A DNA stretch of 64,000 nt, taken from contig NZ_BMJY01000004.1 in NCBI RefSeq assembly GCF_014643695.1, positions 150,947-214,946 on the forward strand, read 5' to 3'. A model generated the notes under the pieces. The model was given only the letters and a program-made list of their open reading frames with translations. It was not told the origin of the DNA and made no database searches. The DNA comes from Microbacterium album. GTDB taxonomy: Bacteria > Actinomycetota > Actinomycetes > Actinomycetales > Microbacteriaceae. Positions 53,518 to 61,973 of the stretch are shown here, in pieces. Within the stretch, counting starts at the first letter, position 1. Every line of letters starts with the position of its first letter. The position numbers and the translations under genes were made by a program.

Positions 53518-54795
53518 ATGATCATCACCGACTCGCGCGGCCGCAGAGCTCCGGCCGCCATCGCGACCGTGCTCGCCGGCGCGCTGCTGCTGACGGCCTG
53601 TGGCCGTTCCGCCGGCCCAGCTCCCGCCGATGCGGATGGCGCCGTCGCGCCGTCGCCGGGCATCACCGACACCACGATCACACTCGGCACGACCTCGCCG
53701 CTTTCGGGCAATGCGGCTGGTGTCGGCACCTGCGCCGTTGACGGCGCGGTGGCGTACTTCGAGGCGAGGAACGCAGACGGCGGGATCGAGTTCGGCGACG
53801 GGAAGACGCGCACGGTCGAGTTCGTCGCTTACGACGACGGCTACGACCCGCAGCGAGCGCTCGGCAACTTCCAGCAGATGGTGGGCGACGGCATATTCGC
53901 CGCCGCGCTCAGCCTGGGCACGCCCACCAATCGCGCGTGGAGGGAGGCCGCGATCGACGAGGAGGTTCCGCAAGTGCTCGTGCAGACCGGCGACCCGCTG
54001 TTCAGCGACCCGGACGAGAGCCCCTGGCAGCTCGGCCTGCTGCCCATCTACCAGCAGGAGGGCGCGGCCTTCGGCGAGTTGCTCCTGGCTTCAGGGGAGC
54101 ACCACCGGGTCGCCATCCTCTACCAGAACGACGACTTCGGGCTCGGCTACGTCGAGGGCTTCAAGGAGGCCGTCGAGGGCGCGGCCAACGTCGAGATCGT
54201 CAAGGAGCTGCCCTTCGAGGCCACCGCGGTCGACGTCTCCGCGCAGGTCACCGAACTGGCGTCGTCCGGAGCGGACATCTTCTTCAACGCGATGTCGTCG
54301 CTCGCGCCGCTCGTCATCGGGTCGCTGCAGCAGGCTGACGCCGTGGACTGGCGACCCAGCTGGTTCCTCCCTTCCACCTCTTCCAGCCCCGCCGCTCTGC
54401 TGGAGCCCTCCGGTGTCGCCGACCGCTTCCCCGCGATCTACACCACGGCATCGTCCCAGTCCGCCGGAGCACCCGGATTCGCTGAGACGGAAGACGGAGC
54501 GGAGTTCCTGGCGGCTCTCCACGAGCACACCTCTCAGACCGGTGTCCCCTCCTTTCCTCAGTGCGTGTGGAGCTGGATCGGAGCTTCCGTGATCGAGCAG
54601 GCGTTTCGCACGATGACGGAGCCGACGCGCGAGAGCTTCATGGATGCGCTGCGCTCGGTCTCCGACTTCGAGGCGCCCCTGCTGCTCCCGGGCGGCGTCA
54701 TCGATACGACCGAGAACGGTCTGCCCGCCATGAGCAGCGTCGTCGTCCAGAGGTACGACGCTCCGGGCTTCATCCCGGTGGACGCTCTCGACTAG
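53518..54795 (+). CDS. Branched-chain-amino-acid-type ABC substrate-binding lipoprotein
   Basis: This 425-residue type 1 periplasmic-binding protein (Peripla_BP_6) has signal peptide RRAPAAIATVLAGALLLTAC (lipobox LLTAC). The mature start is ITDTTITLGTTSPLSGNAAGVGTCAVDGAVAYFEARNADGGIEF; a mid-domain landmark is VAILYQNDDFGLGYVEGFKEAVEG. Family members often bind aromatic acids as well as leucine. No permease or ATPase genes follow: a terminator lies immediately after, so it is an orphan and must dock to a transporter encoded elsewhere. ATG 53518, with GGAGG 11 bases upstream. Confidence 0.9.
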   Translation: MIITDSRGRRAPAAIATVLAGALLLTACGRSAGPAPADADGAVAPSPGITDTTITLGTTSPLSGNAAGVGTCAVDGAVAYFEARNADGGIEFGDGKTRTVEFVAYDDGYDPQRALGNFQQMVGDGIFAAALSLGTPTNRAWREAAIDEEVPQVLVQTGDPLFSDPDESPWQLGLLPIYQQEGAAFGELLLASGEHHRVAILYQNDDFGLGYVEGFKEAVEGAANVEIVKELPFEATAVDVSAQVTELASSGADIFFNAMSSLAPLVIGSLQQADAVDWRPSWFLPSTSSSPAALLEPSGVADRFPAIYTTASSQSAGAPGFAETEDGAEFLAALHEHTSQTGVPSFPQCVWSWIGASVIEQAFRTMTEPTRESFMDALRSVSDFEAPLLLPGGVIDTTENGLPAMSSVVVQRYDAPGFIPVDALD

Positions 54796-54799
54796 CTGG

Positions 54800-54843
54800 T
54801 GTGGCCGGCCGACGCGGCGCTGACCCCGCGACGGTCGGCCACA
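54800..54843 (+). terminator. Terminator after the binding-protein gene
   Basis: TGTGGCCGGCCGACGC and its partner at 54828-54843 pair at 14 of 16 positions, followed by a short TCTT. It lies between convergent genes. Confidence 0.8.
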
Positions 54844-54894
54844 TCTTGCCCCCCAGGCGCCGACAAGGTGCACGCCCCCCTGCGCCTGGCTTCG

Positions 54895-55923
54895 TCAGCG
54901 TGCGGCAGGAGGTGCGCCGTCGGGTCCCGGGAGCACGTTCCGGAGCACGTCGGCGAGCGTGACGACGCCGAGGAACGTGTCACCCTCCATCACGATCGCG
55001 AACTGCTCGCTCGCGCGCCGCATCTGCGCCAGCGCCTCATGCACGGGGGTGCCGGAGCTCAGCACGAAAGGCTTCCGAGCCAGGTCGATCGCCGGGCACT
55101 CCGCGTCTTCGAGGAGGGTGTCGCGCACGTGCACGACCCCCGTATACGGCGCTCCGTCGCCACCCACGAGGATCCGCAGATGCCCGGAGCGTCGCGCGGT
55201 GTCCTGCACGTCGGCGACGGTCGCCGACAGGGGCACCGCGGTGGCCCGCGCCTCGCGCGGGACGAGGTCGTCGACCTTCAGGGTCTCGAGCTCGATGGCG
55301 CCGGCGAAGGACTTCTGGAACGAGGCGTCGAGGGCCCCGACGTTCGCGGAGTGTGCGACGAGGTGGCGCAGGCTCGCCGCGTCGTATCCCCCCGCCGCGG
55401 CCCGCTCCACCGGTTCGACGCCGCTCGCGGCGACGAGCCGGTTCGCGACCCGGTTGATCCAGTTGAGGAAGGGCCTGAACACCCAGATGAACCCGCGCGC
55501 CGGGATCCCGATCAGGAGCGCCGAACGCTCCGGGTGCGCGATGGCCCACGACTTGGGCGTCATCTCCCCCACGACCAGGTGCAGGAAGGTGACGAGGATC
55601 AGGGCCAGGGCGAACGCGACGACATCCGCGCTCCAGGAGGGGAGCCACGGCGAGAAGAGCGCGAGCAGCCAGGCGTCGACGGCCGGTTTGGTCACGGCGC
55701 CGAGGGCGAACGTGCAGGCCGTGATGCCCAGCTGGGCGCCGGCCAGCATGACCGTCAGCTCGTTGGATCCGCGCAGGGCGGCGCGCGCCGAGCGGCTGGA
55801 CCGCGCCATCTCCTCCAGCCGGTGGCGGCGCGCGCCGAGCAGCGCGAACTCGATCACCACGAAGAAGGCGCTGAGCACGATCAGGGCGGCCGTGACGAGG
55901 ACGATGATCCACGGGGCGGTCAT
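54895..55923 (-). CDS. CNNM/CBS-domain membrane protein, short paralogue
   Basis: This 342-residue DUF21 membrane domain protein has about four helices (WIIVLVTAALIVLSAFFVVIEFALLGARRHRLEEMARSSRSARAAL...TVMLAGAQLGITACTFALGAVTKPAVDAWL...FLHLVVGEMTPKSWAIAHPERSAL), then two CBS domains. It lacks the C-terminal CorC/HlyC domain of the upstream paralogue. CNNM-type proteins are linked to magnesium/cobalt export or homeostasis. ATG 55923 overlaps the upstream stop (ATGA). The pair probably forms a heteromer. Confidence 0.9.
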   Translation of the reverse strand: MTAPWIIVLVTAALIVLSAFFVVIEFALLGARRHRLEEMARSSRSARAALRGSNELTVMLAGAQLGITACTFALGAVTKPAVDAWLLALFSPWLPSWSADVVAFALALILVTFLHLVVGEMTPKSWAIAHPERSALLIGIPARGFIWVFRPFLNWINRVANRLVAASGVEPVERAAAGGYDAASLRHLVAHSANVGALDASFQKSFAGAIELETLKVDDLVPREARATAVPLSATVADVQDTARRSGHLRILVGGDGAPYTGVVHVRDTLLEDAECPAIDLARKPFVLSSGTPVHEALAQMRRASEQFAIVMEGDTFLGVVTLADVLRNVLPGPDGAPPAAR

Positions 55924-57329
55924 CGCGTCATCCCCCCGTCCTCGATCGGGGCAGCGGACGCGACGTCCTCGCCGCCGCGTCGTTCCTGCACAGTGACGTG
56001 GACCAGCGTCGGGACATGCCGGGCGACCTCGAGCACGCGCACGTCGAGCCAGCGCACGGTCGGCTCGTCCCACACGAGGTCGGCGGGGTCGTCCGGCAGA
56101 TCGACGATCAGCTCGTCGCCCACCTCGGGCAGCCCGCCTCGCTCGGCGATGACGAGACCCGCGATCGTTTCGTAGTCGCCCCGGGGCAGTTCGTGCCCGA
56201 TCGCGCGCTCGGCCTCATCCACGTGGACGTCGCCGCCCATGCGCCAGCTCCCGTCCTCCTGGGGCTCCACCCACACGGGACGTTCCTGATCGTGCTCGTC
56301 CGTGATCTCACCGACGACCTCCTCGGCGAGATCCTCGAGCGTCAGGATGCCCGTGAAGTCGCCGTACTCGTCGATCACGCACGCGAGCTCGTTGTGCTCC
56401 CGGCTCATCAGCTGAAGCGCGTCCGGAAGCGCCATCAGCTCCGGCAACACGGTCGCCGGCCGCATCAGCTCGGTCACGGCTGCCCCTTCCCACCCGGGCT
56501 CGGATGCCAGAAGGTCGATGAGGTGGACGACGCCGATGGGCTGCTCGTCCCCGTCGATCACGGGGTAGCGCGTGTGCGCGCCCGCCATGAGCTCGCGCAC
56601 CTCCGCGATCGTGGCGTCGGAGCGCACGACGCCGACCCGCGACCGGGGGATCATCGCGTGCTCGACGTCACGGTGCGGGAAGTCGAGGATCCGGTCGAGC
56701 ATCACCGACAGCTCCTCCGGCAGGTCTCCGCTCTGCCGCGAGTCGGCGACGATGTGCTCAAGGTCGTCGGCGGTGGCGCTGCTGTCGAGATCGTGGACGG
56801 GCTCGATCCGCAGCAGCCGCAGCAACGCGTTCGCGGCATGATCGAACACGGTGATCAGCCACCCGAACACGGCGAGATAGATCAGCGTCGGCCGCGCCAA
56901 CGCGCGCGAGAGCGGACCCGCATTCGCGATCGCGAGGTTCTTCGGGTACAGCTCGCCGAAGATCATCTGGACCACCGTCGAGATCACGAGCGCACCGACC
57001 GTGCCCACGGTCACGCTGACTGCCGGCGGAATGCCGGCGCCACCCAGCAGGACGCCGAGGGATTCCCCGACGAGCGGCTCGGCGACGAAGCCGACGAGCA
57101 GACCCGTGATGGTGATGCCGAGCTGGGCGCCCGAGAGCATGAACGAGGTGCGGCGCGTCACGGCGAGCGCCCTCTTCGCGGCGGCGTCGCCCGCCGAGGC
57201 CGCCGCGCCGAGCTTCGACCTGTCGACGGACATGTAGGCGAATTCCTGCGCGACGAAGAAGCCGTTGGCGACGATGATCGCGAGGATCACGATGATTCCC
57301 AGAAGCAGGGTCAGCGCGGCGATTAGCAT
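55920..57329 (-). CDS. CNNM/CorC-type membrane protein with CBS pair
   Basis: This 469-residue protein has a DUF21 transmembrane domain (IIVANGFFVAQEFAYMSVDRSKL...SGAQLGITITGLLVGFVAEPLVGESL...IFGELYPKNLAIANAGPLSRAL) and two CBS domains (HAMIPRSRVGVVRSDATIAEVRELMAGAHTRYPVIDGDE; VTELMRPATVLPELMALPDALQLM). A C-terminal transporter-associated (CorC_HlyC) domain ends in the acidic part. It may sense Mg-ATP through CBS and transport divalent cations. It is the first gene of a two-gene operon with its shorter paralogue. Confidence 0.92.
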   Translation of the reverse strand: MLIAALTLLLGIIVILAIIVANGFFVAQEFAYMSVDRSKLGAAASAGDAAAKRALAVTRRTSFMLSGAQLGITITGLLVGFVAEPLVGESLGVLLGGAGIPPAVSVTVGTVGALVISTVVQMIFGELYPKNLAIANAGPLSRALARPTLIYLAVFGWLITVFDHAANALLRLLRIEPVHDLDSSATADDLEHIVADSRQSGDLPEELSVMLDRILDFPHRDVEHAMIPRSRVGVVRSDATIAEVRELMAGAHTRYPVIDGDEQPIGVVHLIDLLASEPGWEGAAVTELMRPATVLPELMALPDALQLMSREHNELACVIDEYGDFTGILTLEDLAEEVVGEITDEHDQERPVWVEPQEDGSWRMGGDVHVDEAERAIGHELPRGDYETIAGLVIAERGGLPEVGDELIVDLPDDPADLVWDEPTVRWLDVRVLEVARHVPTLVHVTVQERRGGEDVASAAPIEDGGMTR

Positions 57330-57476
57330 CTCGCTCGCCCAGGCTTCGGGACGGTGCAGGCGCGCACCCGCCGGTGGCGGGCGCGCTCGCGTCTATGGTC
57401 GGGGTCTTCCGTGGAATTGGGCACGCGGGACGCGCAACTCAAGGGAACTCTCCTTCACCGGCTGTGGCCCACGATT

Positions 57477-57785
57477 CTATCCGCCCATCGTGGGACCGCG
57501 GTAGATGTGCGACCGCCAGCCACCACTCCGGACGACGAGCAGCGCGTCCGCTTCGATGCCGTGGCCGTCGAGGTAGTGGAGGGCGTCGTCCACCGTGCAC
57601 CCGGAGCGAGCGTCGAGTTCGATCATCTCGACGAGATCGCCGTGGCGATTGACGAGCATGGCATAGGGCGCCGCGTGCTCCGTGATCACCGCGACCGCGA
57701 CGCCGCGGTCCAGAAGCCGGGCGGCCAGCCGCACCCCTTGTGCGTCGTCGGTGAGGGTGACCCGGAGCGGAGGAGCAGGCGTCAT
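57477..57785 (-). CDS. Small soluble protein coupled to a Kef-like antiporter
   Basis: This 102-residue protein overlaps the antiporter stop by 4 bases (ATGA). Its sequence (LRVTLTDDAQGVRLAARLLDRGVAVAVITEHAAPYAMLVNRHGDLVEMIELDARSGCTVDDALHYLDGHGIEADALLVVRSGGW) suggests an alpha/beta sandwich. It may serve as a detached regulatory subunit, because the antiporter lacks the usual cytosolic domain. No known family is recognised; it is not a canonical TrkA-N domain, since the GxGxxG loop is missing. Confidence 0.7.
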   Translation of the reverse strand: MTPAPPLRVTLTDDAQGVRLAARLLDRGVAVAVITEHAAPYAMLVNRHGDLVEMIELDARSGCTVDDALHYLDGHGIEADALLVVRSGGWRSHIYRGPTMGG

Positions 57786-58984
57786 CGCCACTCTCCGCTC
57801 GCAACCGCTTCGCGCCCCGGCGGGGCCGGCGCCGCGTCCTCCCGCGCCCACATCCGCGGCACGTAGGTCGCCAGCACGGGGCCGAGAATCGCGAGGATCA
57901 GCACGTACAGTCCCGCGAAGGACGTGATGCGCGGGTCCAGGCCCGCCCCGGCCGCGATCGTGGCGAGGATCAGGGCGAACTCGCCGCGACTGAGCAGCGT
58001 GAGGCCGACTTCCACCCCGGTGAGCGCGGAGAAGCCCTGCAGGCGCGCGCCGACGACGCCCGCCGCCACGTTCGCCGCGATCGCAAGGGCGACGGCGACT
58101 ACGGCGGGCACGAGCACGGCGCCGAACTGCGCGGGATCGAGCGTGAGGCCGAAGCCGATGAAAAAGACCGCTGCGAACGTGTCGCGGAGCGGCGTGACCA
58201 TCGTCTCGGCGCGGTGCCGCGCGTTCGTCCCGGCGACAATGAGGCCGACCATGAAGGCGCCGATCGCGTCCGAGACGCCGGCCTCCTCCGCGACTCCGGC
58301 GACGAGGAGCGAGATCCCGACAAGTCCGACGACGAACAGCTCGGCCGACTTCTCCCCGACGATGCGGCTGACGATCCGGCTTCCCCGACGGGCGAGGACG
58401 AACAGGACGGCCAGGAAGCCGACGGAGACCGCGAACCGGAGCACGGAATCCCACACGCCGGATCCGGGGTTCACGACCACACCGAGCACCGCGAGGTACA
58501 CGGCCAGGAAGATGTCCTCGATCACGATGATGCCGAGGATGAGCGGAGCTTCCGGTCGCGTCATCTTCCGCAGGTCGAGCATGAGCTTGGTCACGATCGC
58601 GGACGACGAGATGCCCGTGATGCCGGCGATCACGAGCGCCTCCGCCGTCCCCCAGCCCAGCACGAAGCCGAGGACGAGCCCCGCGCCGAAGTTGATGACG
58701 ATGTAGCCGATGCCTGCGAGGACGAGAGTCCGCGCGTTTTTTCCGAAGGCCGCCGTGTCGAACTCCAGGCCGAGATGGAACAGCAGCAGGACGAGACCGA
58801 TCACCCCGAGCAGCTCGATCTCGTGATGCGGCAGCTCCACGGGGATGACGTCCACCGCTGGACTGGCAGCGAGCCCGACGAGCATGTAGACGGGAACGCT
58901 CGGCAATCCGATCCGTCTCGCCGCTCGCCCCAGGAAGGTGGCGAGCACGAGCAGCAGCCCCAGGATCATCATCGTCTCTGCCAC
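57782..58984 (-). CDS. CPA2-family cation/proton antiporter, Kef-like, membrane domain only
   Basis: This 400-residue protein has about 12 membrane segments with CPA2 landmarks: LPSVPVYMLVGLAASP, LLLFHLGLEFDTAAFGKNAR, GITGISSSAIVTKLMLDLRKM, APLILGIIVIEDIFLAVYLAVLG (ion-site Glu/Asp) and GLTLLSRGEFALILATIAAG. It ends soon after the last helix, without the RCK/TrkA-N domain that gates KefB/C. Probably K+/H+ or Na+/H+ exchange. GTG 58984 with GGAGG 7 bases upstream; TATAAC at 59008-59003 (minus strand) is a likely -10. Opposite a MarR regulator. Confidence 0.9.
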   Translation of the reverse strand: MAETMMILGLLLVLATFLGRAARRIGLPSVPVYMLVGLAASPAVDVIPVELPHHEIELLGVIGLVLLLFHLGLEFDTAAFGKNARTLVLAGIGYIVINFGAGLVLGFVLGWGTAEALVIAGITGISSSAIVTKLMLDLRKMTRPEAPLILGIIVIEDIFLAVYLAVLGVVVNPGSGVWDSVLRFAVSVGFLAVLFVLARRGSRIVSRIVGEKSAELFVVGLVGISLLVAGVAEEAGVSDAIGAFMVGLIVAGTNARHRAETMVTPLRDTFAAVFFIGFGLTLDPAQFGAVLVPAVVAVALAIAANVAAGVVGARLQGFSALTGVEVGLTLLSRGEFALILATIAAGAGLDPRITSFAGLYVLILAILGPVLATYVPRMWAREDAAPAPPGREAVASGEWR

Positions 58985-59020
58985 GCGGTCCTCCGTACTC
59001 GGGTTATAGTTGCGTTCAAT

Positions 59021-59048
59021 CTAACAGTTAGCCTGTATCTAACTGTTA
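59021..59048. promoter_or_regulatory. Tandem MarR operators between kef-like and marR genes
   Basis: CTAACAGTTAG (59021-59031) and TAACTGTTA (59040-59048) are perfect odd palindromes with the same TAAC/GTTA arms. Their centres are 18 bases apart in the 98-base divergent region. Both lie just upstream of the antiporter -10, so binding would silence the antiporter and probably marR itself. Confidence 0.75.
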
Positions 59049-59082
59049 CGGCGCTGATAGATTCGCAGGAGGGGGATAGCGG

Positions 59083-59538
59083 ATGTCCAGCGAAAGCAAA
59101 GATTCTCTGATCGCGCAGTTCGCCGAGGACCGTCAGGAACTCGCGCGGCTCGTCATGTCGGACCGGCTCCGCCCGCTGCTCGGCCTCGAGTTGACGCTCC
59201 GGCAGCTGAAGGCGGTCCTGCTCGTCACCGCGGGGACGGCCGTCACCGGCAGCCAGCTCGCGTCAGCGCTGCACGTCTCCCCTCCGACGATCTCGGCGAG
59301 CGTGGACAAGCTTGTCGACCTCGGCTACCTCGTTCGCTCGGAAGCGGGTTCGGATCGTCGCGTCAAGCGACTCGTCCCCACCGCCAAGGCGCAGCAGCTC
59401 TACGACCGGCTGTTCGCGCGCCACGAGGAGTCGGACGAGCTCGTGGCCACACTCGCCCTCGAGGACCTCGCCGCGCTGGTGCGCGGCACCTCCGCGCTGC
59501 GCCGCGCCCTGGAACGGCGGACCGACGGAGAGCGGTGA
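59083..59538 (+). CDS. MarR-family transcriptional regulator
   Basis: This 151-residue winged-helix regulator reads LELTLRQLKAVLLVTAGTAVTGSQLASALHVSPPTISASVDKLVDLGYLVRSEAGSDRRVKRLVPTAKAQQLYDRLF. The D-R-R wing motif (SDRRVKRL) is typical. It has no cysteine, so it is not a thiol sensor; a ligand or phenolic effector is possible. It diverges from the Kef-like antiporter across two TAAC-N-GTTA palindromes. ATG 59083 follows GGAGGGGGATAGCGG. Confidence 0.92.
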   Translation: MSSESKDSLIAQFAEDRQELARLVMSDRLRPLLGLELTLRQLKAVLLVTAGTAVTGSQLASALHVSPPTISASVDKLVDLGYLVRSEAGSDRRVKRLVPTAKAQQLYDRLFARHEESDELVATLALEDLAALVRGTSALRRALERRTDGER

Positions 59539-59624
59539 CCGCGCCGGGCACGCCCCGCCGGCACGACTGCTCAGCCGGAGGACGTCCCGGCGCGGCGGCC
59601 TCGCGGATGCGGAAGGATGCTGTC

Positions 59625-60263
59625 ATGCGCTCCACACGTTCCGCGCGCGCAGCGGCTTCGGCCCTGAGCGCCGACGTCGCCCTCCTGGCCGTGTCGCTCA
59701 GCGGGTGCGCGTCGGCCGCTCCCGGCGAGGATCCCGCTGACCTCGGTGCGATCGCCGAACGCGCGAACGCCGTGGGCGTCGCGCCTGAGCTGGTGTACAC
59801 AACCGAGTTGGACGGCTACCGACTGGCACCGCAGTCCGTCGGAGTCGTCGGCGCCGAGGGGCTCTCGGCGAGCTGGTTCAACGAGGCCACGGGGGCCGTG
59901 CTGACGATCCGCAGCGAGCACGGTGAGCTGACGGCGGCGTCCTGCCCCGAGACGCCCCTGTGGGATGCCCTGGGAGGGCCGGTGACGTGCACCGAGCAGG
60001 AGGGCGTCTGGCACCGGACCCTGGACGGCACGCACGAGTATGTCGCGGTCCGGGACGGCGCGTCGATCCGCGTCACCGGGATGAACAACGCGCCGCAGGC
60101 GGAACTGCTGGCGGCGGCCAAGGCGGTGCGCGTGCCGTCGGAGGCCGAGCTCGAAGGCCTCTTCTCGGATGCACCGCGGCACCCGGCGGGCCCCGTCGAG
60201 CGCGGCGACCTGCCCGATCACGGCGACGGCGCGCCGATCGACCCGAGCGGACCGGGCGGCTGA
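59625..60263 (+). CDS. Putative lipoprotein
   Basis: This 212-residue protein has signal peptide MRSTRSARAAASALSADVALLAVSLSGC and lipobox VSLSGC; the hydrophobic core is short and interrupted by an Asp, which is unusual. The mature part has two Cys (near residues 110 and 120: SCPETPLWDALGGPVTC) that may form a disulfide, and an acidic, proline-rich C-terminus. I do not recognise a family. ATG 59625 follows GGAAGGATGC. It lies 86 bases behind marR, possibly in the same transcript. Confidence 0.72.
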   Translation: MRSTRSARAAASALSADVALLAVSLSGCASAAPGEDPADLGAIAERANAVGVAPELVYTTELDGYRLAPQSVGVVGAEGLSASWFNEATGAVLTIRSEHGELTAASCPETPLWDALGGPVTCTEQEGVWHRTLDGTHEYVAVRDGASIRVTGMNNAPQAELLAAAKAVRVPSEAELEGLFSDAPRHPAGPVERGDLPDHGDGAPIDPSGPGG

Positions 60264-60288
60264 GCCGGGCGGGCCGTGACGGCCGTAC

Positions 60289-61404
60289 CTACCCCTGCTC
60301 GGCCCGCGCGGCCCGCCGGCCGGCCTCGCTGAGCCAGCGGAGCGGATCGGCCATGGCTGCCTCGGCGGACCCGGCGATTTCCGTGAGCGACAGCGTCTCG
60401 ATCCCCGCCGCGGCGGCGTCGTCCGCGACACGACCGGCGATGATCACGATCCGCGCACCCGCTTCGCGCGCCCGCTGCACCACGAACGAGGGCGTCTTCC
60501 CGTCGGCCGACTGCGCGTCGTAGGAGCCCTCGCCCGTGATCACGACGTCCGCGCCGGCGATCGCGCCCTCGAGCCCGGTGAGCGCGGCGACCTCGGCCGC
60601 ACCGCCCACCAGGCCGGCGCCCCACGCCAGCAGCGCGAAGCCGGTGCCGCCCGCGGCGCCCGCGCCGGGGGCGTCCGGGTCGGCATCGAGCAGCCGGGCG
60701 AGGCGGGCGAGCCCGGCGTCGGCGCGCGCCACCTCCGATGCGTCGAGCCCCTTCTGCGGCCCGAAAACCGTCGCGGCTCCGCGCGGACCCGTGAGGGGAT
60801 TCGTGACATCGCCGAGAACGGTCCCGCCCCGCTCCGGCAGTGCCCGCAGGCGCGTCAGGTCGACCCGGTCGAGCTCATCGAGACCCGCGGCCCCCGGCGG
60901 CACCGACACGCCATGGCGATCCGTGAACCGCGCATCGAGCGCGGTGAGCAGACCGATGCCGCCGTCCGTCGACGCGCTGGACCCGATCCCCAGGATCACC
61001 CGGGAGACACCGTGATCCAGGGCCGCGCGGACGGCCTGACCGAACCCGAGCGTGGAGGCGTCGCGGCCCCGCAGGGCACCGCCCAGCAGTTCGATGCCGG
61101 AGGTGGAGGCCAACTCCACCACTCCCGTGCCCGACGGCGCGTCGTCGTCGGGCGGCAGCAGCAGCCACGCCGCATCGACGGGCCAGCCGGCAGGCCCCGT
61201 GACCCGCACGGGCACGCGCCGCGCCTCGGGATACGCAGACGCGAAGGCCTCCAGCGTGCCCTCCCCGCCGTCGGCCATGGGACGCAGCACCACGTCGGCA
61301 TCCGGCTCGACGGAGGTCCACCCCTCGGCGATCGCGCGCGCCGCCCGCGAGGCCGCGCACGTCCCCTTGAAGCTGTCCGGTGCGATCACGACACGTCTGC
61401 TCAC
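60289..61404 (-). CDS. glxK: Glycerate kinase (GlxK/GarK family)
   Basis: This 371-residue glycerate kinase type-1 family protein reads VVIAPDSFKGTCAASRAARAIAEGWTSVEPDADVVLRPMADGGEGTLEAF, SGIELLGGALRGRDASTLGFGQAVRAALDHGVSRVILGIGSSASTDGGIGLLTALDARF, and GADVVITGEGSYDAQSADGKTPSFVVQRAREAGARIVIIAGRV. It phosphorylates D-glycerate to a phosphoglycerate for entry into glycolysis. The gluconokinase gene is 41 bases upstream on the same strand, so the pair forms a sugar-acid operon. Confidence 0.95.
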   Translation of the reverse strand: MSRRVVIAPDSFKGTCAASRAARAIAEGWTSVEPDADVVLRPMADGGEGTLEAFASAYPEARRVPVRVTGPAGWPVDAAWLLLPPDDDAPSGTGVVELASTSGIELLGGALRGRDASTLGFGQAVRAALDHGVSRVILGIGSSASTDGGIGLLTALDARFTDRHGVSVPPGAAGLDELDRVDLTRLRALPERGGTVLGDVTNPLTGPRGAATVFGPQKGLDASEVARADAGLARLARLLDADPDAPGAGAAGGTGFALLAWGAGLVGGAAEVAALTGLEGAIAGADVVITGEGSYDAQSADGKTPSFVVQRAREAGARIVIIAGRVADDAAAAGIETLSLTEIAGSAEAAMADPLRWLSEAGRRAARAEQG

Positions 61405-61445
61405 GCGGCCATCCTAGGTTCGGCGAGCGTCGCGGCCGCGGTCGG

Positions 61446-61973
61446 TCATGGCACCGCGCATCGCCGGGCCGCGGCTTCGACGATCTCCGCGACGGGTGCG
61501 TGGATCGAGATGCGAAAGCCGCTCTCGTCCGGCTCCAACGGCTCGAGCGTCTCCAGTTGCGAGGCCAACAGCGTCTTCGGCATGAAGTGACCTGCACGCT
61601 CGTTCAAACGGGCCTCGAGGAGCTCGCGTGATCCGACCAGATGAACGAACAGCACGCTCGCACACGCCCGCCGCAACGCGTCGCGGTGACTCCGCCGCAG
61701 CGCGGAGCAGGCCACGACGGGCCGGTGGCCTTCCCGCACCGCCCAGCTCATCCGATCCGCCACTCGCGCGAGCCACGGTGCACGATCCTCGTCGGCGAGC
61801 GGCAGTCCGCGCGCCATCCGGCGCTTTGCGTCGTCGGAATGGAGGTCGTCCGCGTCGATGTAGAGGCCGCCGACGCGGTCAGCGAGGAGCGCGGCGACCG
61901 TGGACTTGCCCGCTCCGGACACACCCATCACGACGATCGCGCAAGAGGATCCGCTCGAGGGCTCGTTCTGCAT
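61446..61973 (-). CDS. gntK: Gluconokinase, GntK type
   Basis: This 175-residue P-loop kinase has Walker A GVSGAGKST near residue 17. DADDLHSDDAKRRMARGLPLADEDRAPWLARV matches the GntK signature (D-x-DxLH...NxxKM-xGxPLxDxDRxPWL), with ACSALRRSHRDALRR and HFMPKTLLASQLETLEPLEPDE following. It phosphorylates gluconate to 6-phosphogluconate. It is the first gene of the operon with glycerate kinase; no gluconate permease is adjacent. Confidence 0.95.
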   Translation of the reverse strand: MQNEPSSGSSCAIVVMGVSGAGKSTVAALLADRVGGLYIDADDLHSDDAKRRMARGLPLADEDRAPWLARVADRMSWAVREGHRPVVACSALRRSHRDALRRACASVLFVHLVGSRELLEARLNERAGHFMPKTLLASQLETLEPLEPDESGFRISIHAPVAEIVEAAARRCAVP

